24,839 nt of DNA from Acidobacteriota bacterium (GTDB lineage Bacteria; Acidobacteriota; Terriglobia; Terriglobales; Acidobacteriaceae). The position numbers were made by a program, and so were the translations under genes. How positions within the stretch are numbered: the stretch's first letter is position 1; each line of letters opens with the position of its first letter. A model generated the notes under the pieces. It had not been told where the DNA came from. It searched no databases and saw only the letters and a list, made by a program, of their open reading frames with translations. The DNA lies in the NCBI GenBank assembly GCA_021793595.1, contig JAJYSL010000044.1, positions 1-24,839 on the forward strand, in the 5' to 3' direction. Shown in pieces: positions 16,459 to 24,839 of the stretch.

Positions 16459-16791
16459 CTAAACCGCTGGAGCGGCGGCGCGGGCGTGATTCAGGGCGAG
16501 TAAGCGCTCCAACAGTTCGGCATCGGTGAAAGCGGCGGGCCATCCATTGGCCGCGAAGACGGCGTTCTCCAATTTGCGATGCAGTTCCGACAGACACGCG
16601 GGGCGGGTGTTACACAGATTCGTCAGCGTGCGCTTGCTCAGTTCCTCGGGTGGGGCGTCGGGTGGATTCAGCCACACATCGCGCTTCTCTGCCAGTTCGC
16701 GGGCGGCGACAGCGATGGCTTCCACCAGAGGACGGCTCACAACGCCCGGACCTCGCGCCAGTATCCTAGTCAAGGACCCGTTGCACTCCAC
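16459..16791 (-). pseudogene. C-terminal remnant of an MmeI/Eco57I-like DNA methyltransferase
   Basis: From about residue 20 onward the 110-residue product matches the last segment of large class I DNA methyltransferases. Recognisable blocks are AARELAEKRDVWLNPPDAPP, ELSKRTLTNLCNTRP, LHRKLENAVFAANGWPAAFT and DAELLERLLALNHARAA. Full-length relatives are about 900-1100 residues with a SAM-binding core; none of that is present here. The first 20 or so residues do not fit the family, so the break point lies near 16730-16790. It is non-functional as a methyltransferase. Confidence 0.72.
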
Positions 16792-16859
16792 GAAATTTCT
16801 GGGACCGGATGCTAGGAAATGCTAAGGTTGACCAGGGATTTAAGCTGCTTCTTAACCCT

Positions 16860-17495
16860 TCAATCTGTCATCAAGAGGACATGCTTCATAGCGTCAGCAT
16901 GGGCTTTGATTTTCAGCTTCGCCATCGCACCGATTTCGTTCCGGTCGAATCCGTAGGGGCGGAGCCGATCGTAGGCGATGTCCAAGTCGTCGGCCATTTC
17001 CTTTTGCGCCTCAAGCAATTTCGTATGTAAGCCGCAGTCCTCTATCTCATCCATGCTGAAAATGAACCGGAGCGAAAGAATATCGCGGGGAAGCGCGTCT
17101 TCTGGGATGTCGATAATCCGGCGTGCAATCGGCCTCGCCATTATGCCCGGATGGGCGACAGTCATGCCTTGCAGCCGGAACTTGCCTTCGGAGATGCGGA
17201 TGCGGAGCTTCGGATCGTCGTATGTACCGCTAATGCGTTTCATTTTGAAGAGAACGCCAATAGGAATGCTGAAACTGCTGCACTCCAGCGCTTCGATGGG
17301 AACTTCAATGCTCCTGCCGGTCACAACCACTGTCAGGTTTTCGCGGTCTGCCGTCATGTCCACCACATCGGCGGAATCGGCTTTGCGGCCTTGCAGGATT
17401 TGTCTCAATGCAGCCGTGAAATCGCTCTTACTGATTTGAAAGTCCATAGCAGCATCTTTCCCCTCCTTGAGTTGTATGTCTAGCTCTCGGGTCAC
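16860..17495 (-). CDS. Hypothetical protein with a single sliding-clamp-like (DnaN-like) domain
   Basis: I do not recognise a named family. Residues 17-117 read like one domain of the beta clamp: an initial strand and helix (MDFQISKSDFTAALRQIL), a strand pair around ENLTVVVTGRSIEVPIEAL, a FSIPIGVLFKMKRISG helix, then paired strands KLRIRISEGKFRLQGMTV. A helical, charged C-terminus (130-211) follows. The beta clamp has three such domains and PCNA two, so a one-domain protein would be unusual. The frame opens at GTG 17495; ATG 17445-17447, downstream of AAGGAGG, gives 195 residues and starts exactly at the fold. It lies 80 bases after mod in the same direction. The fold call is inference from strand pattern only. 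Confidence 0.55.
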   Translation of the reverse strand: MTRELDIQLKEGKDAAMDFQISKSDFTAALRQILQGRKADSADVVDMTADRENLTVVVTGRSIEVPIEALECSSFSIPIGVLFKMKRISGTYDDPKLRIRISEGKFRLQGMTVAHPGIMARPIARRIIDIPEDALPRDILSLRFIFSMDEIEDCGLHTKLLEAQKEMADDLDIAYDRLRPYGFDRNEIGAMAKLKIKAHADAMKHVLLMTD

Positions 17496-17575
17496 CAGCG
17501 TGAGGCGTGAACGCCCTTTGGAGAAAATCCTCGAGATTAGAATTTTCCTGCATGGCAGAGGGAACCAGGCCCACG

Positions 17576-20203
17576 TTATACCGCAAATACCTTCAACACT
17601 TCGTCGCCATAGTGATTGATGACCTTGACGGCGATTTTACCGGACTCTGGCTTATTGAAGGGGCGGCTGGTGGTGCTGTATAGGCTACTCCACGCGGCTT
17701 CGTCAATATCGGCGCGCAACGCCCGTTTTAGCTTGTCGTAAGGTTCTTCCGCCCCGGTGAAATAGGCATGACGGACAAAAAAGCTTTCGCCGTTGTAGTC
17801 CGTGTCGATGAACCAGCAAGCAATGTCATCCGTGGAGGCGCTGCGAATCTGGCCAGTGGTGGGGTCGTATACATCCACGCCCTTGATTTCCACCACGATT
17901 TGCCCACTTTTTTCCCGGCGAATGTCCACGTCCGGCTCGCCGAAGACCATAAAGAGATTGCCCGCTCCGGTCTTCTTGAGCAGTTCATCGCCCATCGCCA
18001 GGTCCGGGTTCATCTTTGTGGGCAGCACGGTCAGCTTGCCGTAGCGTTTTACCTCTTCGGCAACGTGCGGATCGAAGGCGAAGCCGCACACCACCAGTAA
18101 GTCGAAGCCCACGCCCTGCACCGCTTCCTTGGCGGCTTCCTTCACCTGCTGCGGGCCAACTGTTCCATGTTCGGGGCCGATGGTCACTGCCACTCTCTTG
18201 ATCTTGCCGTCCGCGTCCGTGTACTCGCCAGCGAAATTCAGCCAGGTTCCCGCATAGGCGTCCAGGCGGTCAAAGGTGAGCCGTTCTTTCTTCACCGTGT
18301 TCTGCACACCCGCTTTTTTCAGGTTGTCGAGAACCATGGTTGCGAAGTCCTGTTGCTTGCGGGCTTCCTGCTCGGTGACTGTGCCGATCTGGTCATCGTC
18401 GGCAGTGGGCAAAACACGATGCGGAGAGAGACTCTCGACTGAGAACGGGCCGCACACGCGCACGCGCTTGTTGTCTTCGTAGGGTTGATCGAAGAGTGTT
18501 TCAGATTCGGCGTATTTTGCAATGGCAGCGTCGATCTGCTCGCGCGTCATGCCTTCTTTGATCTCTGGATTGTTGGCAATGGACTTGAGCGTGACGTGCG
18601 GGACGCGCTTATAGACAAAGCCCTTGCGAATGTCATCTTCCGTCTTGTGCTCGGGCGGCAACTTGCCAGACAGCTCCGATTCCTTCTTGATTCCCTCCGG
18701 TGAATCCGCCAGTAGGTAATAGGGGTACTTGGCACCCATCATTCGTGTACGCGCCAGAGCCAGTGCAACACGGCTGGTATCGCAGGTGATCCAGCGCCGT
18801 CCCCACTGCTCGGCTACATAGGCGGTGGTGCCGCTGCCACAGGTGGGATCGAGCACCAGATCGCCGGGGTCGGTAGTCATAAGAAGACATCGCTCAATGA
18901 CTTTCGTGGTTGTCTCTACGACATATTTCTTGTCGGACGCGAAGCCCGCGACTCCCGTGTCAGACCAGATGTTCGACATACCAATTACCGGGAAATCTTC
19001 GAGCAGTCGCACATAGTAGAGCCCGCCGTCAGTCGCTTCAAGGCGCATCGCATTCTTAATCTTTTCCATCCCAACTTCGCCGGTCTTCCAGTACCCACGA
19101 TTTGGCCGAAATACTCTGCCCTCAAGCTCGACAGGAAAATCGCCGGGAGGGCGTTGACTTGTAAGGTTATCGATGCGATAAATCCTCGCCCCGTCAGGCA
19201 AAATGGACGGGTCGGACCGCTCCCCTGCAGTGAGTGCCCGTTTGCGACCGTCTTTCAAGAGAACGCGCGCATAGGCACTCCCTTCCAAGGTTACTGGCTT
19301 CATCGAAAAGAGGCTGCGGTACTTGACGACTTCTTTGACCTTTGCAAACCACAACAGATAGTCTGCGACACCCGCAAGCAGTTCGGCAGTTGCCCCGCTG
19401 GTCTTTGTTACTGTGATGAGCGAACAGAAGTTTTCACTTCCGAATACTTCATCCATCACACTCCGCACCAGATGCACATTTTCATCCCCAATCTGTACGA
19501 AGATGCTGCCGGTCTCTGTGAGCAGGTCTCGGGCGACCACCAGCCGGTCACGCAGATAGGCGAGATACGAATGGATGCCGAGCTTCCAGGTATCGCGGAA
19601 GGCGCGCACCTGTTCGGGCTGGCGGGTAGCGTCTTCGGCCTTACCGTCTTTCACGTCCCGCTTGCGCGTGCTCACCTGCCAGTTCGAACCGAACTTGATT
19701 CCGTAGGGCGGGTCCAGGTAGATGGTCTGCACCTTGCCCTTGAGTCCTTCCTTTTCCGCCAATGAGGTCATTACCAGCAACGAGTCACCCAGAATCATCC
19801 GGTTCGACCAGTTCTGCTGGTAGTGGTAGAAGTCCACCTTCTGCTCGAAGTTCTTTGGACCGCCGTTGAAGTCTGCGAAGAGGTTGGGCTGGCCGTTCAC
19901 CTGTTTCTCTATGCGCGGCAATGCGTCGATAATCGCTTGCGGATGAATTTTCTCCTGAATGTAGATGGGCACCACGGGCACAGCAAGGTCTTCCCGGTCC
20001 TGCTCATCTTTGCCCTTCCAGACCAGTTGCGGATCAAGGGACGGGTCGCGCGGGTACAGCATGGTTTTCGGGGCCAGTTCGTCCTCCACTACAAAGTCCC
20101 GCAGTTCCTCGGTGGGAATGTTTGTCCGCTTGTCCTTATGCCGAATGGATTCAACTTTCTTGGGAGCGGAACTTTTCTTGGCAGCCACGATTTTCTTAGG
20201 CAT
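17576..20203 (-). CDS. Type III-like DNA methyltransferase, Mod subunit
   Basis: This is an adenine (N6) or N4-cytosine methyltransferase of the beta class, which would protect host DNA and supply target recognition to Res. Catalytic motif IV is TIYLDPPYGIKFGS (DPPY at 164-167). SAM motif I, LVLDPTCGSGTTAYVAEQWG, follows at about 449-468, with SNIWSDTGVAGFASDKKYV between. The target-recognition region lies between the two. At 875 residues it is longer than EcoP15I Mod (about 645); the C-terminal 300 or so residues beyond GKLPPEHKTEDD probably couple to Res. The gene starts inside the end of res (8-base overlap) with AGAGGAAG as ribosome site. It appears intact, so modification could persist without restriction. 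Confidence 0.9.
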   Translation of the reverse strand: MPKKIVAAKKSSAPKKVESIRHKDKRTNIPTEELRDFVVEDELAPKTMLYPRDPSLDPQLVWKGKDEQDREDLAVPVVPIYIQEKIHPQAIIDALPRIEKQVNGQPNLFADFNGGPKNFEQKVDFYHYQQNWSNRMILGDSLLVMTSLAEKEGLKGKVQTIYLDPPYGIKFGSNWQVSTRKRDVKDGKAEDATRQPEQVRAFRDTWKLGIHSYLAYLRDRLVVARDLLTETGSIFVQIGDENVHLVRSVMDEVFGSENFCSLITVTKTSGATAELLAGVADYLLWFAKVKEVVKYRSLFSMKPVTLEGSAYARVLLKDGRKRALTAGERSDPSILPDGARIYRIDNLTSQRPPGDFPVELEGRVFRPNRGYWKTGEVGMEKIKNAMRLEATDGGLYYVRLLEDFPVIGMSNIWSDTGVAGFASDKKYVVETTTKVIERCLLMTTDPGDLVLDPTCGSGTTAYVAEQWGRRWITCDTSRVALALARTRMMGAKYPYYLLADSPEGIKKESELSGKLPPEHKTEDDIRKGFVYKRVPHVTLKSIANNPEIKEGMTREQIDAAIAKYAESETLFDQPYEDNKRVRVCGPFSVESLSPHRVLPTADDDQIGTVTEQEARKQQDFATMVLDNLKKAGVQNTVKKERLTFDRLDAYAGTWLNFAGEYTDADGKIKRVAVTIGPEHGTVGPQQVKEAAKEAVQGVGFDLLVVCGFAFDPHVAEEVKRYGKLTVLPTKMNPDLAMGDELLKKTGAGNLFMVFGEPDVDIRREKSGQIVVEIKGVDVYDPTTGQIRSASTDDIACWFIDTDYNGESFFVRHAYFTGAEEPYDKLKRALRADIDEAAWSSLYSTTSRPFNKPESGKIAVKVINHYGDEVLKVFAV

Positions 20204-22397
20204 GGGAGACTTCCTCTCTCGATTCCGACTGCAACTGTTTCAAATATCCGCGAATCAGGTTTTGCGCGTCCCACGGATCGGCTACCTCAAGGAATGCCCA
20301 GCGCCCGTAGCCGCCATGATTGTTGACTGCGGGAACCCAGAGCGTCCGGGCCGTCGCCACTTTCGCGGCCTTGTCCTTTTTCTTTTCGCCGGTGACTTCG
20401 ACAATCAGATTCAGCAGGTCATTCGGGCCGTGCCCATCGTCAATGCAGGCGATGAAATCAGGTATGTACTGGTGTTCTTCGCCATTCAGCACATAGGGGA
20501 TGGTGAATCCGAGATTGTGATTCTTGACGTAGCGGACCACCTGAGGCATGTCTTCGATGGTCTGCGCGAGCTTCTGTTCCCATGAGTCCGTATCGCAGAC
20601 CACATGCGAGATGTGGCACTTGTCCGGGCGGGTGGCGTAGACCGGGCGGGTGGTGTCAAAGTCAACATACCGCGTGGAACCGACGGTGTCGTAGGGACGC
20701 AGAATCGGCTTGAGCGCGGGTGTGCCGTCCGTCGAAAGCACGATGGACCTGTAGATTCGATCCGCCGCATCGTGCTTGTGCTGCGAGAGCAAGAGCAGTT
20801 GAGGAAAGGTATTGTCCTTGAGCGTGACGCACTCCGCCAGCCACTGCTTTGCGATGGTGAGGAGTTGCGGAAAGAGCCAGTGCTTTTCATTCCCGTCGTC
20901 ATCCCGGAAGTATTTCTCCAAAGTCAATTTGGCTAATGTGAACGCTACAAAATTCAGCCTGTAGCGTTTGAGGTCATCCAGGGTGTGAATGACGGTCTCG
21001 CCGACTATGGGAGCACTCTCTGTTTTGGAAGGAAGATCGGCAGTGGTGAGAGCCAGTACAGATTCATCGTTAAACTTGTGTGTCAGTCGCTCCCCCTGAA
21101 TGTCATAGCGATAGCCGAGCAGCCGAGGAAAGGCAATTTCGCAGTCGATGCGGCTTTCTATCGCTCGAACGCGAGTGGGCAACGGGCCAGGTTTGGGTTC
21201 CTTGGTCGCTCCGCTGCATGGGATGAAGCTGAACGGAACTCCGTAGACCTCTGCATACTCTGGATTGAATTTTCCCTTGTCGGGGCCGTTCTCGTTTACG
21301 GCGTAGCTCATCCGCCGGAGAGCGCGCCCGACTACCTGCTCGCAGAGCAGTTGCGTGCCAAAGGTGCGAACCCCCAGAACATGCGTGACCGTGTTCGTGT
21401 CCCAGCCTTCGGTGAGCATAGAGACACTGACAACGCATTTGACGTGTTCGCCCAGTTTGCCAGTCTTGCCCACGGTGTTCATCACTTCGCGCAGCAGGTC
21501 TGAGTCGGAAAGATTGTCCGCATCGCGCCCAGGAAAACGTTCGCGATACTCAGCTTTGAAATTCTCGATTTCGCGGGCAGCAATCTTTTTGAAGTCATCG
21601 CTCATTGCATTGCCGGATTCAAGTTGCGTGCTGTCCACCAGGATTGTGTTGGGCCGATGCGACCATCCGCCCGCACCATCATCGTTGCGAAAGATAGGCA
21701 ATTGGCCTGCCTGGGCGATGGATTTGCCGGCAATCTCCTTCTCCCAGCCGCCGATATAGTCAAAGACCATCTTGGAGACATTGGTGTTGTTGCAGACCAC
21801 GATAAAGACAGGCGGTGTGATTCCGCGTGCCCGCGCATCGATGTTCTGCTCCCAAATGCGGTAATACTTTTCATAATTTCCGTAAAGGCTGAGCAGCGCC
21901 CCTTCCAGTTCGGTTGGCAGCTTCGGCCCGCCGCTGGAGGCTTCGGTTTTCCGTCCCTTCCTGGGCAAGTCTTCCCGTATGCGGAGCCACAGATCGCGAT
22001 AGGTCGGCTGTTCGCCGGTCATGGAATCGTCCGAAACAGGCACGCGCGGCACTTTGACAATGCCCGCCTCAATCGCGTCAATCAATGCAAAGTCCGAGAC
22101 AACCCAGGGGAAGAGCGTCGCCTCGGGCCAGCCGGACCCTTTCAGGAAAAATGGCGTAGCCGACAGATCATAGATTGCCTTGACGCCGATCTTGGCCTTC
22201 ACTGCCTCAAGACCGGAAATCCAGATACGGGCCTCCTCTTCCCGTGCCTTGGCTTCTAATCGGTCATCCCCGGTCAGCGTTTCCTGCTCTCCGTCTGGCC
22301 TGCGGCGGTAGCAGTGATGGGCTTCGTCATTCAAGACGATGATGTTTTTCTTGCTGCCCAGTTCGCGGCAGACTGCGTTGGAGACGGACAACAGCAC
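20196..22397 (-). pseudogene. Type III-like restriction endonuclease Res, N-terminus missing
   Basis: This is the ATP-dependent helicase/nuclease partner of Mod (BPTD_3080-like family). Visible parts are the Walker B motif NIIVLNDEAHHCY (DEAH at 24-27), helicase motifs VSMLTEGWDTNTVTHVLGVR and CEQVVGRALRRMSY, and a C-terminal PD-(D/E)xK-type nuclease core (YIPDFIACIDD ... LIVEVTGEKK). The Walker A motif and everything before it are absent: the frame begins at a GTG in foreign sequence and family similarity starts around NAVCRELG (near 22375). About 250-300 residues are missing. Without the ATP-binding loop it should not translocate or cut. It overlaps mod by eight bases. Confidence 0.88.
22375..22390. 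other. Recombination or assembly junction joining res and virB4 head to head
   Basis: Minus-strand res similarity stops near 22375 and plus-strand virB4 similarity starts near 22381. Two genes in opposite directions have each lost their 5' part at the same point, with no spacer, promoter or repeat visible. Confidence 0.7.
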
Positions 22398-23550
22398 GCC
22401 CTACTTTCTGAATCTGCACAATGGCGAAGTCGCGCACACGTTGATTCTCGGCATGACTGGATCGGGCAAATCGTACTTTTGCAATTTCATTCTTCAGAAC
22501 GCGCAGAAGTATGCACCGCTGACCTTCATCTTCGACATAGGCGGCAGCTTCCAATCACTCACCCATATCTTCAGCGGTTCGTATCTGAATGTTGGACAAG
22601 AGGCGCGCGACTTCACCATCAACCCCTTCTCGCTGCCCCAGACGAAAGAGAATTTGCAATTCCTCTTCAGCTTCTTCCGCGTGCTGATCGAAGGCCCAGG
22701 TCATGGAATCGCCCAACGCTACCGGCTCGACTTCAAAGAAGAGCGCAGGTTGTGGGATGCCATCGAGCGCGTCTACATGCTGGAACACGATCAGCGCACC
22801 GTCTCCAACTTCGCGAATATCATCGGCGAATTGAAAGAACGTCTGCATCGCTGGGTGCGTGGCGGGCAGTACGGATTCCTCTTCGACAACGCCGAGGACA
22901 CACTTTCGTTCTCCCGCTTCCAGACCTTCAACTTTGCGGGCTGGGGCGATGCCCCTGATGTGTTGGAGCCGCTGCTGTTCTATGTGCTGCATCGGGCCAG
23001 CAATGAGATCGCCGATCCGAAGAAGCTGGCGACCTTCAAGATGTTCCTGCTCGACGAGGCGTGGCTCTTCATCAAGAACGAGACGATTCGGAATTATGTG
23101 GTGCAAGCGCAGAAGACATGGCGCAAGCACAATGCCGCCATGATCCTGGCCACGCAGTCCATTAAGGAATTGCAGGAGTCGGGCATGTTGCAGATTGTCT
23201 CCGAAAGTTGCCCGACGAAGATATTTCTCGCTAATCCAGAAATGGATCGTGAGGTCTACCGCGAAGCCTTTCACCTGAACGACACGGAGCTGAATCTGAT
23301 TGCAGGGCTTGTCCCGCCGGGCCAGATGCTTATCCGCAAGGCACAGAGTTCCAAGAAGGTGCAGTTGAATGTCGATTCGGTTTCGCACTGGATGGCGACC
23401 AACAATGCTCGCGACAACTTGAAGAAGCGCGAGTACTTCGAGCGGTATGGAACCGCTGAAGGCTTGCGCCGCCTTGCTGCGGATTACCCCTTTCAGCCGC
23501 ACAGGCTGATCCTATCTTCTCAATCTACCCGTCAAGGAGCCTCCCGATGA
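22381..23550 (+). pseudogene. virB4: VirB4-type conjugation ATPase, C-terminal half only
   Basis: This is the motor ATPase of a type IV secretion system, at the inner membrane. Family similarity starts at LETDNSTPYFLNLH. It includes Walker A GMTGSGKS (22447-22470), FIFDIGGSF, Walker B MFLLDEAWLFI and ILATQSIKEL, ending with a typical tail. About 390 residues remain of the usual 800-900; the N-terminal VirB4 domain that contacts the secretion channel is missing. An ATG at 22339 lies in frame but inside res sequence. The stop overlaps the virB9 start (ATGA). The ATPase domain is intact in sequence, but the gene has no upstream promoter of its own, so function is doubtful. Confidence 0.85.
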
Positions 23551-24311
23551 AGCACGTTCCAGTCACGATTGCATGGCTTGCTGTATCCCTTTCCTCCGCT
23601 GTGGCCTTTTCCCAGGAGGCTTCGGCCCGCACGGTGCAGTATCACGCGCAGGACATCGTGCCCATCCACGCGAAGCTGAAGTACACGACGCTGATTGAAG
23701 TGCCGCCGACCGAGAAGATTATGGAGGCGGCCACGGGTGACAAGGACTTCTGGGTGGTCGATGTGGTGGGCAACTTCTGCTTTGTGCATCCTGCCAAGGC
23801 CGGCATCAGTTCCAATCTGAATCTCATCACCGACAAGGGCAACATCTACAGCTTTACCTTGCAGGATGTATCGGGCACGGGCGACGCGCCTGATTTGAAG
23901 GTATTGATTGAGCCTGCTGACCGCTCCTCCATCATCGCGGCCAACGGCCCTGCTCAGTTTGTGCCAGCGGCACAACTCGATCAGTCCAGGCAACAGCTTG
24001 CTGCCGTGCAGGCCCACATTACGCAGGCCGTAGACGAGTACAAGAGCGCGTATCCGCTTGAACTCAAGTTCGATTACACCTTCAAAGCCAACGAAGCGCC
24101 CTTCGATATCCAGTCGATCTACCACGACGACAGGTTCACCTACATCAAGACCGATGCACCGGAGAAGTTCTCGGTCTACGAGATGAAGGACGGCAAGCCA
24201 AATCTGATCAACTACGACCTTCGCAACGGCACGTACATCATCCCGAAGGTGATGGATTCCGGCTACGTCGAGCTGGGCAAGAAGCGGATGGAGTTCTCGC
24301 GGAAGGGGTAG
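23547..24311 (+). CDS. virB9: VirB9/TrbG-type type IV secretion outer-core protein
   Basis: This is a periplasmic/outer-membrane core component of the conjugation channel. It has a signal peptide (residues 1 to about 22, core VTIAWLAVSLSSAVAFS) and an N-terminal domain with VPIHAKLKYTTLIEVPPTEK, the VirB9 start block. A C-terminal CagX/VirB9 region (APFDIQSIYHDDRFTYIKT, DSGYVELGKKRMEF) is the part that binds VirB7/VirB10. The length of 254 residues is normal. The ribosome site AAGGAG lies seven bases before the ATG. It is coupled to virB4 by ATGA overlap and lies three bases before virB10. Confidence 0.88.
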   Translation: MKHVPVTIAWLAVSLSSAVAFSQEASARTVQYHAQDIVPIHAKLKYTTLIEVPPTEKIMEAATGDKDFWVVDVVGNFCFVHPAKAGISSNLNLITDKGNIYSFTLQDVSGTGDAPDLKVLIEPADRSSIIAANGPAQFVPAAQLDQSRQQLAAVQAHITQAVDEYKSAYPLELKFDYTFKANEAPFDIQSIYHDDRFTYIKTDAPEKFSVYEMKDGKPNLINYDLRNGTYIIPKVMDSGYVELGKKRMEFSRKG

Positions 24312-24314
24312 GCC

Positions 24315-24839
24315 ATGACGGAAGCGAATGTTAACTCAGAGCGTGCGTTCCAACCCGAGCCGGAACTGCGGCAGCGTGTCCTCGATCCGAAGGGCGTTCT
24401 CCAGAAGAACATGAAACTGTTTCTGTATCTGGGAGCAGCGCTGCTGGTGATTGTGGCGGCGGTCTTCAGCTCCACTGGAAAGAAGCCGCAGACGCAGGCA
24501 GCGAAGGACCAGCCGCCGCAGCCAGCGGTTCAGGACAACACCGACAACAACGTCGCCGACCTGAAGAGCCAGCTCGCCGCTGAGCGCCAAAAAGAGGTGG
24601 AGCAGACTGCGCTGGCGACGGGTGTCGATCCCGCGCTTGCGAATGCGACACCTGCCCAACGCTCTGCCGCAGCCGCGTATGACCCCACGGGTCAGGCGAT
24701 TCCTTGTGTTCAGGGGCAGACTTGCCCGCAAGCCGCCTACGGACAACCGGGCAACGGGCCGCAACAGCTCACGCCGGAGCAGCAGCAGGCGCAGCAGCTC
24801 GCCGCAAAGGAACGAGAGTTGGCCTACAACTCCCGCTTT
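24315..24839 (+). CDS. virB10: VirB10/TrbI-type type IV secretion protein, 5' part
   Basis: This would span from the inner membrane to the outer-membrane core of the channel. The 175 visible residues show a short cytoplasmic start, a transmembrane helix MKLFLYLGAALLVIVAAVFS (33-52), and then a Pro/Gln/Ala-rich periplasmic linker (QQLTPEQQQAQQLAAKE), typical of VirB10. The conserved C-terminal beta-barrel lies beyond the window. The gene starts three bases after the virB9 stop, with GGAAGGGG upstream. Confidence 0.85.
   Translation, partial: MTEANVNSERAFQPEPELRQRVLDPKGVLQKNMKLFLYLGAALLVIVAAVFSSTGKKPQTQAAKDQPPQPAVQDNTDNNVADLKSQLAAERQKEVEQTALATGVDPALANATPAQRSAAAAYDPTGQAIPCVQGQTCPQAAYGQPGNGPQQLTPEQQQAQQLAAKERELAYNSRF

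Noticed and set aside
22555..23502. Long minus-strand open frame (315 codons) inside virB4
   Set aside because: It is antisense to clear VirB4 motifs and has no recognisable domain.
1..24839. CRISPR array, tRNA or rRNA genes
   Set aside because: No regularly spaced repeats and no recognisable tRNA or rRNA sequence were found on reading the window.

Overview
The window is a stretch of bacterial chromosome, GC-rich by eye. The gene set suggests a soil-type member of the Acidobacteriota or a similar phylum: a histidine-utilisation operon, an MsnO8-like flavin oxidoreductase, an M29 aminopeptidase, a LamG/GH2 carbohydrate-active remnant, and a class II aldolase with tail helices. The phylum is inferred from gene content; no rRNA or other marker gene is present.

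Region 1 (1-3884). A complete IS1595-type insertion sequence with 27-bp perfect terminal inverted repeats (1-27 and 972-998) sits inside the 3' part of a GMC-family oxidoreductase gene and removes its C-terminal domain. The transposase itself carries an apparent single-base frameshift near its C-terminus. A luciferase-like flavin-dependent oxidoreductase is divergent from the broken GMC gene.

Region 2 (3894-10550). An S4-domain HslR-like RNA-binding gene is divergent from a tight five-gene histidine-degradation operon: hutF, hutU, hutI, an ArgE-like M20 hydrolase and a cyclodeaminase/cyclohydrolase, with junctions of 0, 4, 1 and 4 bases. The operon lacks hutH (histidase) and hutG (formylglutamate deformylase). 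It combines the deiminase route (HutF) with a gene normally tied to the folate route (cyclodeaminase). My reading is that the M20 enzyme may replace HutG and that the FchA-like protein may handle the one-carbon unit.

Region 3 (10543-15783). A doubly damaged LamG/GH2 gene ends against the operon. A class II aldolase with helix-plus-linker tails resembling microcompartment targeting peptides follows, paired with a Tat-like exported protein. A convergent M29 aminopeptidase closes the region.

Region 4 (15784-22380). This is a worn defence island on the minus strand: a HigA-like antitoxin whose toxin survives only as a tail, the last part of an MmeI-like methyltransferase, a small protein that looks like a single sliding-clamp domain, a complete type III-like Mod methyltransferase, and its Res partner missing the N-terminal motor motifs.

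Region 5 (22380-24839). The truncated res abuts, head to head, a VirB4 ATPase gene that also lacks its 5' half. virB9 and the start of virB10 follow in the same operon and run off the window, pointing to a remnant conjugative or integrative element. The recurring pattern is gene ends joined by deletion; a few of these could be assembly or indel errors and should be checked on reads.
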